The translations under genes were made by a program, and so were the position numbers. A stretch of 64,000 nucleotides of DNA from Paraglaciecola sp. MB-3u-78 (GTDB lineage: Bacteria > Pseudomonadota > Gammaproteobacteria > Enterobacterales > Alteromonadaceae): NCBI RefSeq assembly GCF_002835935.1, contig NZ_PJCF01000006.1, positions 682,001 through 746,000 of the forward strand, given 5' to 3'. This document shows, piece by piece, positions 20,600 to 30,124 of the stretch. Every line of letters starts with the position of its first letter. Positions within the stretch are counted from its first letter, which is position 1. The notes under the pieces were generated by a model. The model was not told the origin of the DNA. It worked only from the letters and a program-made list of their open reading frames with translations, and did not search any database.

Positions 20600-21172
20600 T
20601 TAGCTGGGGTTCATCGCTATAAACTTAAGTGCTACGCCATTGTTACACCAACGTTTGCCGGTGGGCTTAGGCCCATCATCGAACACATGGCCCTGATGTC
20701 CACCACAGCGTACACAATGATATTCGGTACGTGGCCAAATCATTTTATAATCTGTTTTAGTCGCCAAATGTCCAGGTATGTGAGTGATAAAACTCGGCCA
20801 TCCTGTACCGCTTTCAAACTTCATCGCTGACGAAAATAATGGTAAATCACAACCTGCACAGGCATATATGCCCTTGCTATGTTGTTGATTTAGGGCGGAT
20901 GAGCCAGGGCGCTCTGTTTGCTCATCTCGCAACACTTTAAAGGCAGCTGAACTAAGACGTTGTTGCCATTCTTGCTCACTCAATTCAATAGGCGTTAACA
21001 CTAAGCTGTCACTGTAGTCCTTAGGTAATAACTCGCGCCATTCCTGCTCTACTGCAAGCGCAGTTTTGGTTTTTTTCAACGTGGGCTCAGCAAAAGCCGA
21101 AAACATGGTGCTACCTAATCCTAGGCTAGCGGTGACTGCAAGGGTTGACGTGATAAATTTTCTACGGTTCAT
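20600..21172 (-). CDS. msrB: Peptide-methionine (R)-S-oxide reductase, Tat-exported MsrB
   Basis: Reduces methionine-R-sulfoxide in proteins. The 190-residue protein starts with a twin-arginine signal (MNRRKFITSTLAV...STMFSAFA), so it should act in the periplasm. The MsrB fold follows with two zinc CxxC pairs (YACAGCDLP and YHCVRCGGH), the substrate region FESGTGWPSF, the GHVFDDGPKPTGKRW loop and the catalytic cysteine in RWCNNGVALKF (family usually RYCINS). The AlphaProt-like periplasmic electron source (for example MsrPQ or DsbD) is not in the window. It is convergent with the ABC importer operon. Confidence 0.92.
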   Translation of the reverse strand: MNRRKFITSTLAVTASLGLGSTMFSAFAEPTLKKTKTALAVEQEWRELLPKDYSDSLVLTPIELSEQEWQQRLSSAAFKVLRDEQTERPGSSALNQQHSKGIYACAGCDLPLFSSAMKFESGTGWPSFITHIPGHLATKTDYKMIWPRTEYHCVRCGGHQGHVFDDGPKPTGKRWCNNGVALKFIAMNPS

Positions 21173-21949
21173 AAGGCGCCTCTTTTTGTAACTTATAAGT
21201 AACTAGACCGTAAATTGCAGTATTTATTTCTAAATAAAAGGTCAGAGCCAATTTGAGTAAGTTGCGTTCTAGCTTAGATTTTCACATATAAATATTAATA
21301 CGAAACGACTTAAAAACATGTTCACAATTTATTGTTACATATATATTTAGTGTGCACGATGTTGCTCTTTTATTTGTGAAGCAGAATGACTATTTAGCAG
21401 CGAATAGTAGCGAATAGTAGCGAAATTTCGACGGTTTTTAAGTGTGAACGAGCGGGTTGTCTTAAGTATCTGGAGTCAGTGAACTAATAACTACCACACA
21501 TTCTGAACTCCTCCGACACGAAGTCTGCTCATCCACATTGCCCGCATTTTGCAGCTGGACAACCCACTTAACTGTATTCATATTGTTAAATCTTAAATAA
21601 TCTCGAACCCATCACTTTAAAGCGTAAAAATGAAAAGCTACCCACCACCTTGTGAATGTCGATTAGACTGTACTTGGGTACTTTATTACTTTGGTTTCTG
21701 TGTCAATGTTTACAAATGACTAGAAACTTTCGACCTGCTATTTAACTGCTCCATAAATACATTTCATCGGCTCTGAACCTGCAGGCTCCATGATTGAGTG
21801 CATTTGATTAACGATTTAAAATAGTAAGAGATGCAATCAATTAAATCACGTATATTTGGGCCATTTCTGTCTTAATTTCTATCCCAATATGCGGTTCAAT
21901 TAACCCTCTAAATCACCAATACAATATTTTTTGAAATCACTATCTTATT
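21173..21949. other. 777-bp intergenic region with a short tandem repeat
   Basis: No convincing gene on either strand; frames are short and broken by stops. It contains a 10-bp tandem unit AGCGAATAGT at 21399-21408 and 21409-21418, with a partial third copy, and an 8-bp inverted repeat GGGTTGTC (21454-21461) / GACAACCC (21558-21565) about 100 bp apart. The msrB promoter should lie at the left end and the CDF promoter at the right. Confidence 0.6.
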
Positions 21950-22000
21950 TTGGAAAGTGGAGTAATATCCGCGAATTCAATACCTCTCAGTCTATTTTCA

Positions 22001-22921
22001 ATGGTCATTGGTTTTCACGAAAAAAAAGAAAAACGCCTATTAACCCTGTCATTCTATGTGGCTGGATTATTTGTTTTTGTTGCTTTTGGTTTTGCTCTTA
22101 TTACTCATTCTGATGCTATTTTATTTGACGGTATCTATTCTCTCATTTCTTTTTTCATGGCTTTGTTAACGTTGAAAGTGGCTAACCTTGTGCAAATGCC
22201 CGACGATGACAGATTCCACTTTGGCTATACCGCCATTGAACCCACTCTTAATCTATTTAAATCATTAATTATTATTGCCACTTGTTTGTACGCTGTTGTT
22301 GGGTCTATAAATAGTCTGATGACGGGGGGTAATTCTGCGGAATTTGGGCTGGCGATAATTTATGGTGCTATAGCAACAATAGGCTGTTTTGCAGTATCCA
22401 GTTATATGAAATATCAAGGTAGTAGTTTGCGTTCAGATTTAGTTGGCGTTGATGCTCATACTTGGTTTGTGGACGGAGTGCTAAGTGCATCGATATTACT
22501 GGGTTTTGGTCTTGCTTATTTTATTGAAAAAACTAGTTTTGCAAACTATGCCCCCCTGATCGACCCATTGCTACTTATTTTCTTGGGCACTGCGATTTTA
22601 CCTATACCAGGCAAAATCATGCTCGATAGCCTCAAAGAAGTCATCAACAAAGCACCGCCTGAAGCTGTTACTGCGGTAATTGAGAAAAAACTCAAGCAAA
22701 CGCTTTTAGCTGTTCCTTATGAACATGTTGAAGTACGTATCAGCAAACGTGGAAGAGATCTTTATATATTGGTACATATCATCGTTAATGAGTCATTTTC
22801 AGTTGCCACTATTAGCGAACTCGATGATATTCGTATAAGTTGCGAAGCAGCCATGCGCGATTGGAATCCATCGATTATCATGGATATTTTGTTCATTAAA
22901 GATCCAAAGTTGGCGGGATAG
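22001..22921 (+). CDS. Cation diffusion facilitator-like transporter with altered metal site
   Basis: About 306 residues with six membrane segments and a C-terminal cytoplasmic ferredoxin-like domain (about 215-305, VPYEHVEVRISKRGRDLYILVHI), the CDF layout. In TM2 the usual D/H-xxx-D pair reads FDGIYSLIS, so the second acidic residue is a serine; in TM5 the region reads AHTWFVDGVLS, where the histidine is shifted by one from the canonical H-xxx-D spacing. The metal, if any, is therefore uncertain. The start is unclear: the frame runs from a TTG at 21950, ATG at 22001 is chosen, and neither has a strong ribosome site. It stands alone. Confidence 0.75.
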   Translation: MVIGFHEKKEKRLLTLSFYVAGLFVFVAFGFALITHSDAILFDGIYSLISFFMALLTLKVANLVQMPDDDRFHFGYTAIEPTLNLFKSLIIIATCLYAVVGSINSLMTGGNSAEFGLAIIYGAIATIGCFAVSSYMKYQGSSLRSDLVGVDAHTWFVDGVLSASILLGFGLAYFIEKTSFANYAPLIDPLLLIFLGTAILPIPGKIMLDSLKEVINKAPPEAVTAVIEKKLKQTLLAVPYEHVEVRISKRGRDLYILVHIIVNESFSVATISELDDIRISCEAAMRDWNPSIIMDILFIKDPKLAG

Positions 22922-23118
22922 GCTGAATTAATTTGCGTAACCCATTTTTAATTGGGAGTTTATGTACTTGGGTGTTTTCTTAGCTGCTTTTTTATCGGTT
23001 CTGATCTCGCAGGTTTCGGTTTCAAATCCCTTATCACGGCTTAGGTTTTCCCACATGAACAACTACTGTGTTGTTACTTAGAAATTGATAAATTGCAGCC
23101 GCTTTCATTACCATTCTA
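22922..23118. other. Intergenic stretch downstream of the CDF gene
   Basis: No gene supported. It separates the CDF gene from a decayed transposase fragment and holds no recognisable terminator. Confidence 0.4.
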
Positions 23119-23420
23119 TCATCTCCGGTAACTAGACAATCTACACCCGACGCCATGGACATGTGTCCCAAACTGGCTATTTTCTCTCTCGCGTTTGTGG
23201 ATGTGGTGGGTAATAAAGCTCACGGATCCGACATAACTCAAATGAAATCGAGCCGCTATATCTGTCAACTTCGCTGCAACTAACTCCTGGCTAAAATACA
23301 TTGCAACTTTCTTGCTTCGTTCTCTTTTTGCGAGCCCTTGACTCTTTTTATAATATCGACTTCGGTTATAGCAACATAATTGGCTACGACACTGATCACA
23401 TGCCCCATAATTAAATCAGG
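23119..23420 (-). pseudogene. C-terminal fragment of a RAYT/IS200-like transposase, frameshifted
   Basis: Reading the minus strand from 23420, one frame gives GHVISVVANYVAITEVDII then KRVKGSQKENEARK; a shift of one base near 23310 restores the rest as VAMYFSQELVAAKLTDIAA followed by RFHLSYVGSVSFITH, ending at 23119. Joined, this is the DnaA-like helix-turn-helix tail seen on long REP-associated tyrosine transposases of marine gammaproteobacteria. The catalytic Y1 domain is absent, with stops immediately upstream. It is therefore a dead remnant. Family assignment rests on my recall of such tails. Confidence 0.62.
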
Positions 23421-23644
23421 TTAAATGACTCTGCTTTTTTGTTCAGGTAGGTCAAAAGCACAAGCTTCGGCTACGCCTATTTTTGATCTTAAGTGGCTCC
23501 ACCACTGCTATTTCCAAGAAGCGTGCTTTCACTTTTCCCAAATAGGGCCTGAGAGGAATAATTGGGGTCGTAGTCGATTTACTTTTGGAATCGCTGCATT
23601 ATTGATTCAGCCGACTATTAAAAATGTTTCTAGACCAGTTGAAC
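23421..23644. other. Non-coding remainder of the transposase-derived segment
   Basis: No gene supported. It includes AATTGGGGTCGTAGTCGATT (from 23560), close to a sequence (GGGGTCGGAGTCGA) that I recall at the borders of RAYT genes in Alteromonadales. If so this marks the old 5' border of the element. Confidence 0.4.
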
Positions 23645-24862
23645 TCAAAGCACCCCAGTAGCGCTCATTATCAAACGAATACCTAATCCCGCAGTCACCA
23701 TTACCACTATGATACCCAAAGTATTGCCCAACCATTTATTGGTATATTGACCTAATTGTTTTTTCTGATTCATCACAACCAGCAAAAATATCGCAATAAT
23801 AGGCAACAATAAACCATTGGCAAATTGTGCGGTCAAAATAATGCTAATGGGTTTGATGCCGGTTAAAGCCAAGCTTGCACCACTTAAGATGACGCTAAGG
23901 GCAATCCACTTGAATATACGTGATGAGGTGCCGCCTTTAATCCCTAATATTTCTGTCATGGCATAGGCGGTGGCTAAAGGCGCGGTGATTGAACTGCTTA
24001 AACCTGCCGCAAAAAAGCCTATTCCTAACATGGTCTTTGAAAATGAACCGAATAGAGGCTCCAATTGTGTAGCCATATCGCCGGCCCCTGATATGTTCAA
24101 ACCGCTCCCAAAGATACTGGCTGCGGCAGTAGAGGCTATCAATATGGTAATCAAACCGCCTAGCCCAATGGCGGTGGCGGTATCTGCACGAGCATGATTC
24201 AAATCGGTGACAGATGACCATTTTGCTTTTACCGCGGAGGCATGCAGAAACAAGTTATAGGGTACAACTGTTGTGCCAATGAGTGCGATAACCGTTAACA
24301 GGCTGCCGTCTGGAATTTTGGGTGAGGTGAGCCCTTTAAATAGTGCGCTTAAGTCTGGTCCTACTGAGATAAAAGTGCCGATAAATGCGAGTGCCATCAG
24401 TGCCACTAATATAAGCAATATACGTTCAATGTGTTTATATGATCCCTGCCACAATAAAATACCGGCTAACAGCGAAATAACTACTACAGAAATGGGGTAA
24501 AGCGCTTGGTTTTCGCGTGCTAGTGCTTCTATGCCTAAAGCCGCACCCGATAAGTTACCTGCTTCGTATGCCGCGTTTCCCAAATACAAAGCCACTATGA
24601 CCAATCCAAACAAGGGCCATTTCCAGATAGACTGACTCAGCATAATACGTAATGTTTCGCCCAGACCTTGTTGGGTTACTAACCCTAATCGGGCTGACAT
24701 TTCTTGTAATATAATAGTGGCGACAGTCGCAAATAGCAGAGCCCAGAGTAAGGTATACCCGTAATTTGCCCCTGCTAAGGTACAAGCGGTGACAGTGCCC
24801 GGACCAATAAAAGCGGCTGCGATTAAAGCACCTGGGCCGATGTTTTTAATGCGTTTTAACAT
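23645..24862 (-). CDS. NRAMP-fold transporter lacking the metal-binding motifs; probable organic substrate
   Basis: A 405-residue, 11-12 segment membrane protein aligning well with MntH (GPGALIAAAFIGPGT matches GPAFIAAIGYIDPGN; IGTTVVPYNLFLHAS matches LGATIMPHVIYLHSS). The metal ligands are gone: TM1 DPGN has become GPGT, and TM6 MPH has become VPY. It is therefore unlikely to carry Mn or Fe in the usual way. It begins 33 bp after the oxoprolinase/hydantoinase gene, on the same strand, so it is probably co-transcribed. B. subtilis YcsG, also NRAMP-family, sits beside the PxpABC 5-oxoprolinase genes, as I recall; this suggests uptake of 5-oxoproline or a similar compound. That function is inference. 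Confidence 0.85.
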   Translation of the reverse strand: MLKRIKNIGPGALIAAAFIGPGTVTACTLAGANYGYTLLWALLFATVATIILQEMSARLGLVTQQGLGETLRIMLSQSIWKWPLFGLVIVALYLGNAAYEAGNLSGAALGIEALARENQALYPISVVVISLLAGILLWQGSYKHIERILLILVALMALAFIGTFISVGPDLSALFKGLTSPKIPDGSLLTVIALIGTTVVPYNLFLHASAVKAKWSSVTDLNHARADTATAIGLGGLITILIASTAAASIFGSGLNISGAGDMATQLEPLFGSFSKTMLGIGFFAAGLSSSITAPLATAYAMTEILGIKGGTSSRIFKWIALSVILSGASLALTGIKPISIILTAQFANGLLLPIIAIFLLVVMNQKKQLGQYTNKWLGNTLGIIVVMVTAGLGIRLIMSATGVL

Positions 24863-24895
24863 AGGCCTCGAGCTTCTCTTAGATACTTGCTTAAA

Positions 24896-27800
24896 TTATT
24901 CATCCGCTTTTCCATAACCGCCTCCTGTGGGTGATTGAATAGAAATACTCTCTCCAGCGGTAACCTCAGTATGGTCACACCCTTTTAAGTCTTTGCACTC
25001 GCCGTTGGGTTTAGTTAACCAATTTCGGCCGAGCCTTCCGGTTTCGCCACCCTTAAGGCCATAGGGCGGGGTGACTCGGTGTCCCGACAAAATGGAACAC
25101 TGCATATCCTCTAAAAAAGTAATCGTGCGGGTAATGCCGTCTCCTGCATTCCATTTACCCTTGCCACCTGAATCGCGATCAATTGTAAATGATTTGAGTA
25201 TCACCGGGTAACGTTGCTCTAAGATTTCGGGATCGGTCATGCGGGTGTTGGTCATATGGGTATGCACCGCTGCTACACCATTAAAACCATTACCTTTAGC
25301 GTCGACTCCCGCGGGACTGCCGGAACAAATTGTTTCGTAATACTGATAATGTTCATTTCCAAAGGTGAGGTTATTCATAGTGCCTTGGCTTGAACCTAAT
25401 ACACCTAAGGCAGCAAATAGCGCATTGGTCACCGCTTGGCTAGTTTCAACATTACCTGCTACTACGGCCGCCGGGAAATATGGATTAAGTAACGAGCCTT
25501 CAGGCACAATAATATCTAGCGCTTGCATGCAGCCTGCGTTAAGCGGGACATCATCGTTAACCAAACATCTAAATACATACATCACAGCAGCTTGAGTTAT
25601 GGCTTTTGGGGCATTCAAATTGTTGTTTTGTTGCTCACTGGTGCCTGTAAAATCAATACATGCCTTTAATTTGGTTTTATCAATACTGATTTTAACCACA
25701 ATGGTGGCACCCGATTCTAACGGGTAGCTAAACTCGCCATCTTGTAATCTAGCCAGCACTTTTTGTACTGAGGTTTTGGCGCTGTCTTGGATATGTTGCA
25801 TATAAGCATAAACGGTTTTAAGACTATGCTGCTCGACCAGCTTCAGTAATTCATTTACACCTGTTTTATTAGCGGCGGTTTGCGCCATTAAATCAGCCAT
25901 ATTTTGGGCGATATTTCTAGCTGGATAATCACCTGAAGAAAAAATATTTTCAAGACGCTCAGTTTGAAAATATCCTTGTTCAATTAGTTTTACGCTGTCT
26001 AGTAATATGCCTTCTTGATGGATATCTGTGGCCAGGGAAGACATTGAACCCGGTGCGATGCCTCCTACGTCTTCATGGTGAGCACGACTGGCGACATAAA
26101 ATAAAATATTGGCGTTAGCCGAGTCAAATACTGGGGTAATAACTGTAATGTCGGGTAGGTGAGAGCCCCCGTTGTAGGGATTGTTTTGTACAAATACATC
26201 CCCTGCATTGATGGATTGTGGGCCATTTATAATCACTTTGACACTGGCATCCATTGAGCCTAAATGCACAGGCACGTGAGGTGCGTTGGCAATCAAGTTA
26301 CCAGTTGCATCAAAAATGGCACAGGAAAAATCCAAACGCTCTTTGACGTTGACTGACTGTGACGTATTACGCAGCACTATGCCCATTTGCTGCGCTATGC
26401 TCATAAAAGCACTGTTAAATAGCTCTAGGGTGACTGGGTCTGCTTTGCTTAGGGGGTGGGCTTCTGAAGATGAACCTGAATCTAATAGCGTTTTGACTTT
26501 CTCAAAGTGAAGGATCAGGTGGCCATTCACATTGACCTTCACCCGCCAGTTTTTTTCAACAATGATGGTGCCTGTTGGTTCAATAATAATTGCAGGGCCT
26601 GCTAATTCATGGCCAAACCTAAGTGAAGATAATTGTATTACGGGGGCATTTACCCACTCGCCTTGAGTATAAATTTGCCTGACAGTTTGTATCTTTATTG
26701 CTAAGTCGGTGACTAAGATTTGTTTGGCTTCTGTAACCTTCTCGGCGCCACCATAAGATTCAACAATTAACGTATCAATTATTATGGTTTTGTCTGGTGC
26801 GCCGGGGGCGGCCCCACTAAAGCCAAACTGTTGTTTATGTTGTTCAGTAAAGTGCTCTTGCATGGTGCTAAAAGAATCTAATGGGATGTTAAGACTGGTG
26901 TCGGTATTGAGGTATTTGAGCAAAGCAGTACAGTGATGAGTGATTTGTTTATTGCTTAACCCTTGGTTGTTTAAGTCGTCACTATTGGCGTGTTTCAGTT
27001 GCTCAATGGCAATATCAATGGCGTGTATGTCACCTTTTTGAATAAGCGGGCTTGCTACCCTCTGGCGTTCTACCTGTATATCGGCCAGCCCCATACCGTA
27101 AGCTGATAATATGCCAGAATAGCTATGCAAGAATATGGTTTTAATGCCTAACTTTTCAGCCACCAAACAAGCATGTTGCCCACCTGCACCACCAAAACAA
27201 TTCAGTACATAATTGGATACGTCATAACCCCGTGCGATGGATATCTTTTTGATGGCCTGGGCCATATGTTGAATAGCAATCGCCAGAAAACCTTCGGCTA
27301 CATCTTCAGCGCATCGCCCATCATCAATCTTGTTAGCGATTTCAGCGAAAGCTTGCCGTGAGCTTGTTTTATCTAAAGGTTGGTTTTGCTCTGGGCCAAA
27401 CAGACTAGGAAAAAAATCCGCCTGAATTTTGCCTAAACACAGGTTAATATCGGTCACTGCAAGTTTACCATGACGGCGATAACATATGGGGCCTGGCACT
27501 GCACCTGCAGACTCAGGACCTACCCGAAAGCGTCCATCCTGATAACGTAACACCGAGCCACCACCGGCGGCAACAGTATGAATATGTAACATGGGAACAC
27601 GCATACGCACCCCCGCAACCTCCGTTTCGTAAGCCTTCTCAAACTCGCCCGCATAGTGAGACACATCGGTAGAAGTGCCACCCATATCAAAACCAATGAT
27701 TTTATCAAATCCTGCTTGTTTAGCGGTATGCACTGCACCCACTATGCCGCCTGCGGGGCCAGATAATATGGCATCTCGACCACGAAATGACTCAGCGCTA

Positions 27801-28564
27801 GTCAGGCCGCCAGATGACTGCATAAATAATAATTGAGCAGGCGTGTGTTGGTTAAGCCCTTCGCTAATATTTTGGATGTATCTTAATAATATGGGAGTGA
27901 GATAAGCATCCACTAAGGTGGTCTCACCTCTGGATATGAGTTTTTGTAAGGGACTGACTTCATGGCTAACAGAAATTTGCTTAAAGCCAATTTCCTTAGC
28001 TAATTGCATCAGTTGTTTTTCATGCTGGTTATATTGGTAGCCATGCATCAGCACTATCGCAATGGCGGTTAAACCTTGGTTATAAGCAGCCTCTAAGGCC
28101 TTTTTGCTTAATGGGATATCGAGCTCTTGCAAGACTTTACCCTTAGCCGTGACTCGTTCGTTTATCTCGACAACTTGGGTGTAGAGAATATCTGGCTTTT
28201 CAATCTTTAAGGCAAAAGTATCGGGACGTGCCTGATAACCAATTTCAAGTGCATCTTTAAAACCCTTAGTGATCGCGAGTAACACATTGTCACCTTTGCG
28301 TTCTAATAAAGCGTTAGTCGCAACAGTGGTACCCATTTTTATTTTGTCGATTAGGTCATCAGGCACAGGATCGGATTGACGGATATCCAGAATTGATTTA
28401 ATACCGAACACGGCCGCATCGTCATAGGCTTCTGGATTTTCTGACAAGTATTTTTTGCATTGCAGTGTGCCATCGGGATGCCGGGCAATGATATCGGTGA
28501 AGGTGCCACCGCGATCAATCCAAAATTGCCAGTTTTTATGAGGTGTATGGAAGTCTTTAGTCAT
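24896..28564 (-). CDS. oplAH: 5-oxoprolinase / hydantoinase fusion (HyuA-HyuB)
   Basis: A 1222-residue cytoplasmic enzyme with the HyuA-like ATP-binding half first (residues about 12-680; [63 protein letters not shown]) and the HyuB half second (about 700-1220; [55 protein letters not shown] at the end). Full-length fusion proteins of this type open 5-oxo-L-proline to glutamate using ATP. N-methylhydantoin or a related lactam is an alternative. It heads a two-gene unit with the NRAMP-like transporter and is divergent from an ABM protein gene at 28661. Confidence 0.9.
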   Translation of the reverse strand: MTKDFHTPHKNWQFWIDRGGTFTDIIARHPDGTLQCKKYLSENPEAYDDAAVFGIKSILDIRQSDPVPDDLIDKIKMGTTVATNALLERKGDNVLLAITKGFKDALEIGYQARPDTFALKIEKPDILYTQVVEINERVTAKGKVLQELDIPLSKKALEAAYNQGLTAIAIVLMHGYQYNQHEKQLMQLAKEIGFKQISVSHEVSPLQKLISRGETTLVDAYLTPILLRYIQNISEGLNQHTPAQLLFMQSSGGLTSAESFRGRDAILSGPAGGIVGAVHTAKQAGFDKIIGFDMGGTSTDVSHYAGEFEKAYETEVAGVRMRVPMLHIHTVAAGGGSVLRYQDGRFRVGPESAGAVPGPICYRRHGKLAVTDINLCLGKIQADFFPSLFGPEQNQPLDKTSSRQAFAEIANKIDDGRCAEDVAEGFLAIAIQHMAQAIKKISIARGYDVSNYVLNCFGGAGGQHACLVAEKLGIKTIFLHSYSGILSAYGMGLADIQVERQRVASPLIQKGDIHAIDIAIEQLKHANSDDLNNQGLSNKQITHHCTALLKYLNTDTSLNIPLDSFSTMQEHFTEQHKQQFGFSGAAPGAPDKTIIIDTLIVESYGGAEKVTEAKQILVTDLAIKIQTVRQIYTQGEWVNAPVIQLSSLRFGHELAGPAIIIEPTGTIIVEKNWRVKVNVNGHLILHFEKVKTLLDSGSSSEAHPLSKADPVTLELFNSAFMSIAQQMGIVLRNTSQSVNVKERLDFSCAIFDATGNLIANAPHVPVHLGSMDASVKVIINGPQSINAGDVFVQNNPYNGGSHLPDITVITPVFDSANANILFYVASRAHHEDVGGIAPGSMSSLATDIHQEGILLDSVKLIEQGYFQTERLENIFSSGDYPARNIAQNMADLMAQTAANKTGVNELLKLVEQHSLKTVYAYMQHIQDSAKTSVQKVLARLQDGEFSYPLESGATIVVKISIDKTKLKACIDFTGTSEQQNNNLNAPKAITQAAVMYVFRCLVNDDVPLNAGCMQALDIIVPEGSLLNPYFPAAVVAGNVETSQAVTNALFAALGVLGSSQGTMNNLTFGNEHYQYYETICSGSPAGVDAKGNGFNGVAAVHTHMTNTRMTDPEILEQRYPVILKSFTIDRDSGGKGKWNAGDGITRTITFLEDMQCSILSGHRVTPPYGLKGGETGRLGRNWLTKPNGECKDLKGCDHTEVTAGESISIQSPTGGGYGKADE

Positions 28565-28660
28565 TGGATATGCAGTTGAGAACCTTAATTGTGATTATGC
28601 CAGACCCTGTGTTTTAATCTATTCACTCGACAGAAGAATATAAAAGATGACGTAAACGAT

Positions 28661-28954
28661 ATGATTATTATTACAGGTGAGTTATTCATAAAAGATGACA
28701 GCATGCAGCAAGCTATGCAAGCTTGTCAAAAACATGTTGCTTACTCGCGCACTGAGCCGGGCTGTATTAGCCATGCTGTGTATCAGGATCCTGAAGATGG
28801 CTTACGTTTGTTTTTTTATGAACAATGGGAAGACCAAGCTAGTATTGATGCTCATTTTGTTTTACCTAGTTCTCAAGCTTTTGTTGCAGCGGTGAGAATG
28901 TTGGTTTCCGCACCACCTACTTTGCATATTTTTAATGCCGAACAAATAAAATAA
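28661..28954 (+). CDS. Antibiotic biosynthesis monooxygenase (ABM) family protein, YgiN-like
   Basis: A 97-residue single ABM domain (dimeric alpha-beta barrel): ITGELFIKDDSMQQAM, the core RTEPGCISHAVYQDPEDGLRLFFYEQW and the conserved helix ASIDAHFVLPSSQAF. Members oxidise quinols or act on polyketides, but many have no known substrate. It is divergent from the oxoprolinase gene with 96 bp between starts and may share its promoter region; a metabolic link is not shown. Confidence 0.82.
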   Translation: MIIITGELFIKDDSMQQAMQACQKHVAYSRTEPGCISHAVYQDPEDGLRLFFYEQWEDQASIDAHFVLPSSQAFVAAVRMLVSAPPTLHIFNAEQIK

Positions 28955-29037
28955 TACGTTATTTAAACTTTTTGATAGTGGTCAGCGACATAGTTTAAAT
29001 AGGTCATCAGACTCTTGTTTAAAAAAAGGATTAGGTC

Positions 29038-29784
29038 ATGAAAAAGTTGATTGTTGTTGGTTTAATTGTCGCAACTGTGTTTTTGAGTCAAGGGTTATTA
29101 GCCGACGTTTGGGGCAGTATAAAGTTACATAAAGAAGTGGAGTTAGCTTTAGCAGACAATGAAATCGGGCAGCTTAACATCGATGTTGGTGCCGGCGACC
29201 TAAGCGTAATGGGTAATAAGGACCAAACAGAAATAACCGTCATCGCTAAAGTGTATGGTGAAAAATTAAATGATGATGATTATGTACTTAGTCTTGAACG
29301 AGAAGGTGACAAAGCCATATTAATTGCCCATTTCAATGACAATACCTACAACAATGAAAGAATCGACGTAGAGGTCTCCATGCCGTCATCTTTAGCTTTG
29401 TTCGTGGATGATAGGTCAGGGGATTTAACCATTGAGTCAGTCGACAATGGTCTTACTCTGAATGACCGCTCTGGTGATATTGAATTAAACAATATCGCAG
29501 GCTTAATCAAAGTTGAAGACCGTTCAGGTGATTTAAAAGGTAAAGACTTACGTGGTGACGTGCAAATTAAAGATCGCTCTGGGGAAATTCACTTAAAAGA
29601 GGTTATCGGCGATGTAAACATTGACGACTCATCAGGCGATATTCGCGTTAAAAACGTATCTGGCATCGTCACAGTTGCAGACAGTTCTGGTGATATCAAT
29701 ATTAACGGTGCTGCTGATTTTAGGTTGAAAAACGATGGTTCGGGTGATATCAGTTTGCGGAATATTAAAAGGGATTTGAAGTAG
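29038..29784 (+). CDS. Exported repeat protein, DUF4097-like beta-solenoid
   Basis: A 248-residue protein with a signal peptide (MKKLIVVGLIVATVFLSQGLLA) and, from about residue 120, seven tandem units of about 18 residues each containing DRSGD, DSSGD or DGSGD (for example DRSGDLTIESVDNG, DRSGDIELNNIAG). This periodicity suggests a right-handed beta-helix or adhesin-like head (DUF4097/DUF2807 type). It is periplasmic or surface-exposed; the function is unknown. A ribosome site AGGATTAGG precedes the ATG. A hairpin follows the stop codon. Confidence 0.75.
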   Translation: MKKLIVVGLIVATVFLSQGLLADVWGSIKLHKEVELALADNEIGQLNIDVGAGDLSVMGNKDQTEITVIAKVYGEKLNDDDYVLSLEREGDKAILIAHFNDNTYNNERIDVEVSMPSSLALFVDDRSGDLTIESVDNGLTLNDRSGDIELNNIAGLIKVEDRSGDLKGKDLRGDVQIKDRSGEIHLKEVIGDVNIDDSSGDIRVKNVSGIVTVADSSGDININGAADFRLKNDGSGDISLRNIKRDLK

Positions 29785-29804
29785 CTTTTTTCGAAGCTCC
29801 ACAC

Positions 29805-29828
29805 AACCCAGACACCTATCTCTGGGTT
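29805..29828 (+). terminator. Hairpin after the repeat-protein gene
   Basis: AACCCAGA and TCTGGGTT form a perfect 8-bp stem with an 8-nt loop 20 bp after the stop codon. The following CACATTTAACG is only mildly T-rich, so termination strength is uncertain. Confidence 0.5.
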
Positions 29829-29876
29829 CACATTTAACGATTTCAGTTAGTATGACGTCGCTTTGTCAGTTTCGAA

Positions 29877-30122
29877 TTACTGCTTTTTTCGATATTTTCT
29901 ATTTTCATTTAACTGCACACCAATAGAAAGTAGCGCTGAGCAATAGCACATGACAGCCACAAACCCTGTGGGTACTGCCAATAGCAACATACTAGAATTC
30001 CAACCAAAAATAGCCATCATAGTACATATAATTCCTAACAAAAAATCCCTTAGAATAGACTGCCAACCAATGACCGCTTTTGAAACTCCCGGTTTAGCAT
30101 GATGATTTATTTTATTTCCCAA
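29877..30122 (-). CDS. Small membrane protein of unknown function
   Basis: 81 residues with two hydrophobic segments (LRDFLLGIICTMMAIFGW and MLLLAVPTGFVAVMCYCSALLSIGV) and a basic C-terminus (NENRKYRKKQ). It lies just past the end of a decayed gene on the same strand. No family recognised. The start ATG at 30122 lies close to the upstream stop, so it may once have been co-transcribed with that gene. Coding status rests on the clean hydrophobic pattern. Confidence 0.5.
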   Translation of the reverse strand: MGNKINHHAKPGVSKAVIGWQSILRDFLLGIICTMMAIFGWNSSMLLLAVPTGFVAVMCYCSALLSIGVQLNENRKYRKKQ

Positions 30123-30124
30123 AC

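Noticed and set aside
21454-21565. GGGTTGTC/GACAACCC inverted repeat considered as an integron attC site or MITE
   Set aside because: The spacing, end motifs and length do not fit attC, and no target duplication or second copy was seen.
23425-23661. 78-codon plus-strand ORF before the NRAMP gene
   Set aside because: It lies in a transposase-derived non-coding segment and shows no protein-like pattern; its end overlaps the NRAMP gene on the other strand.
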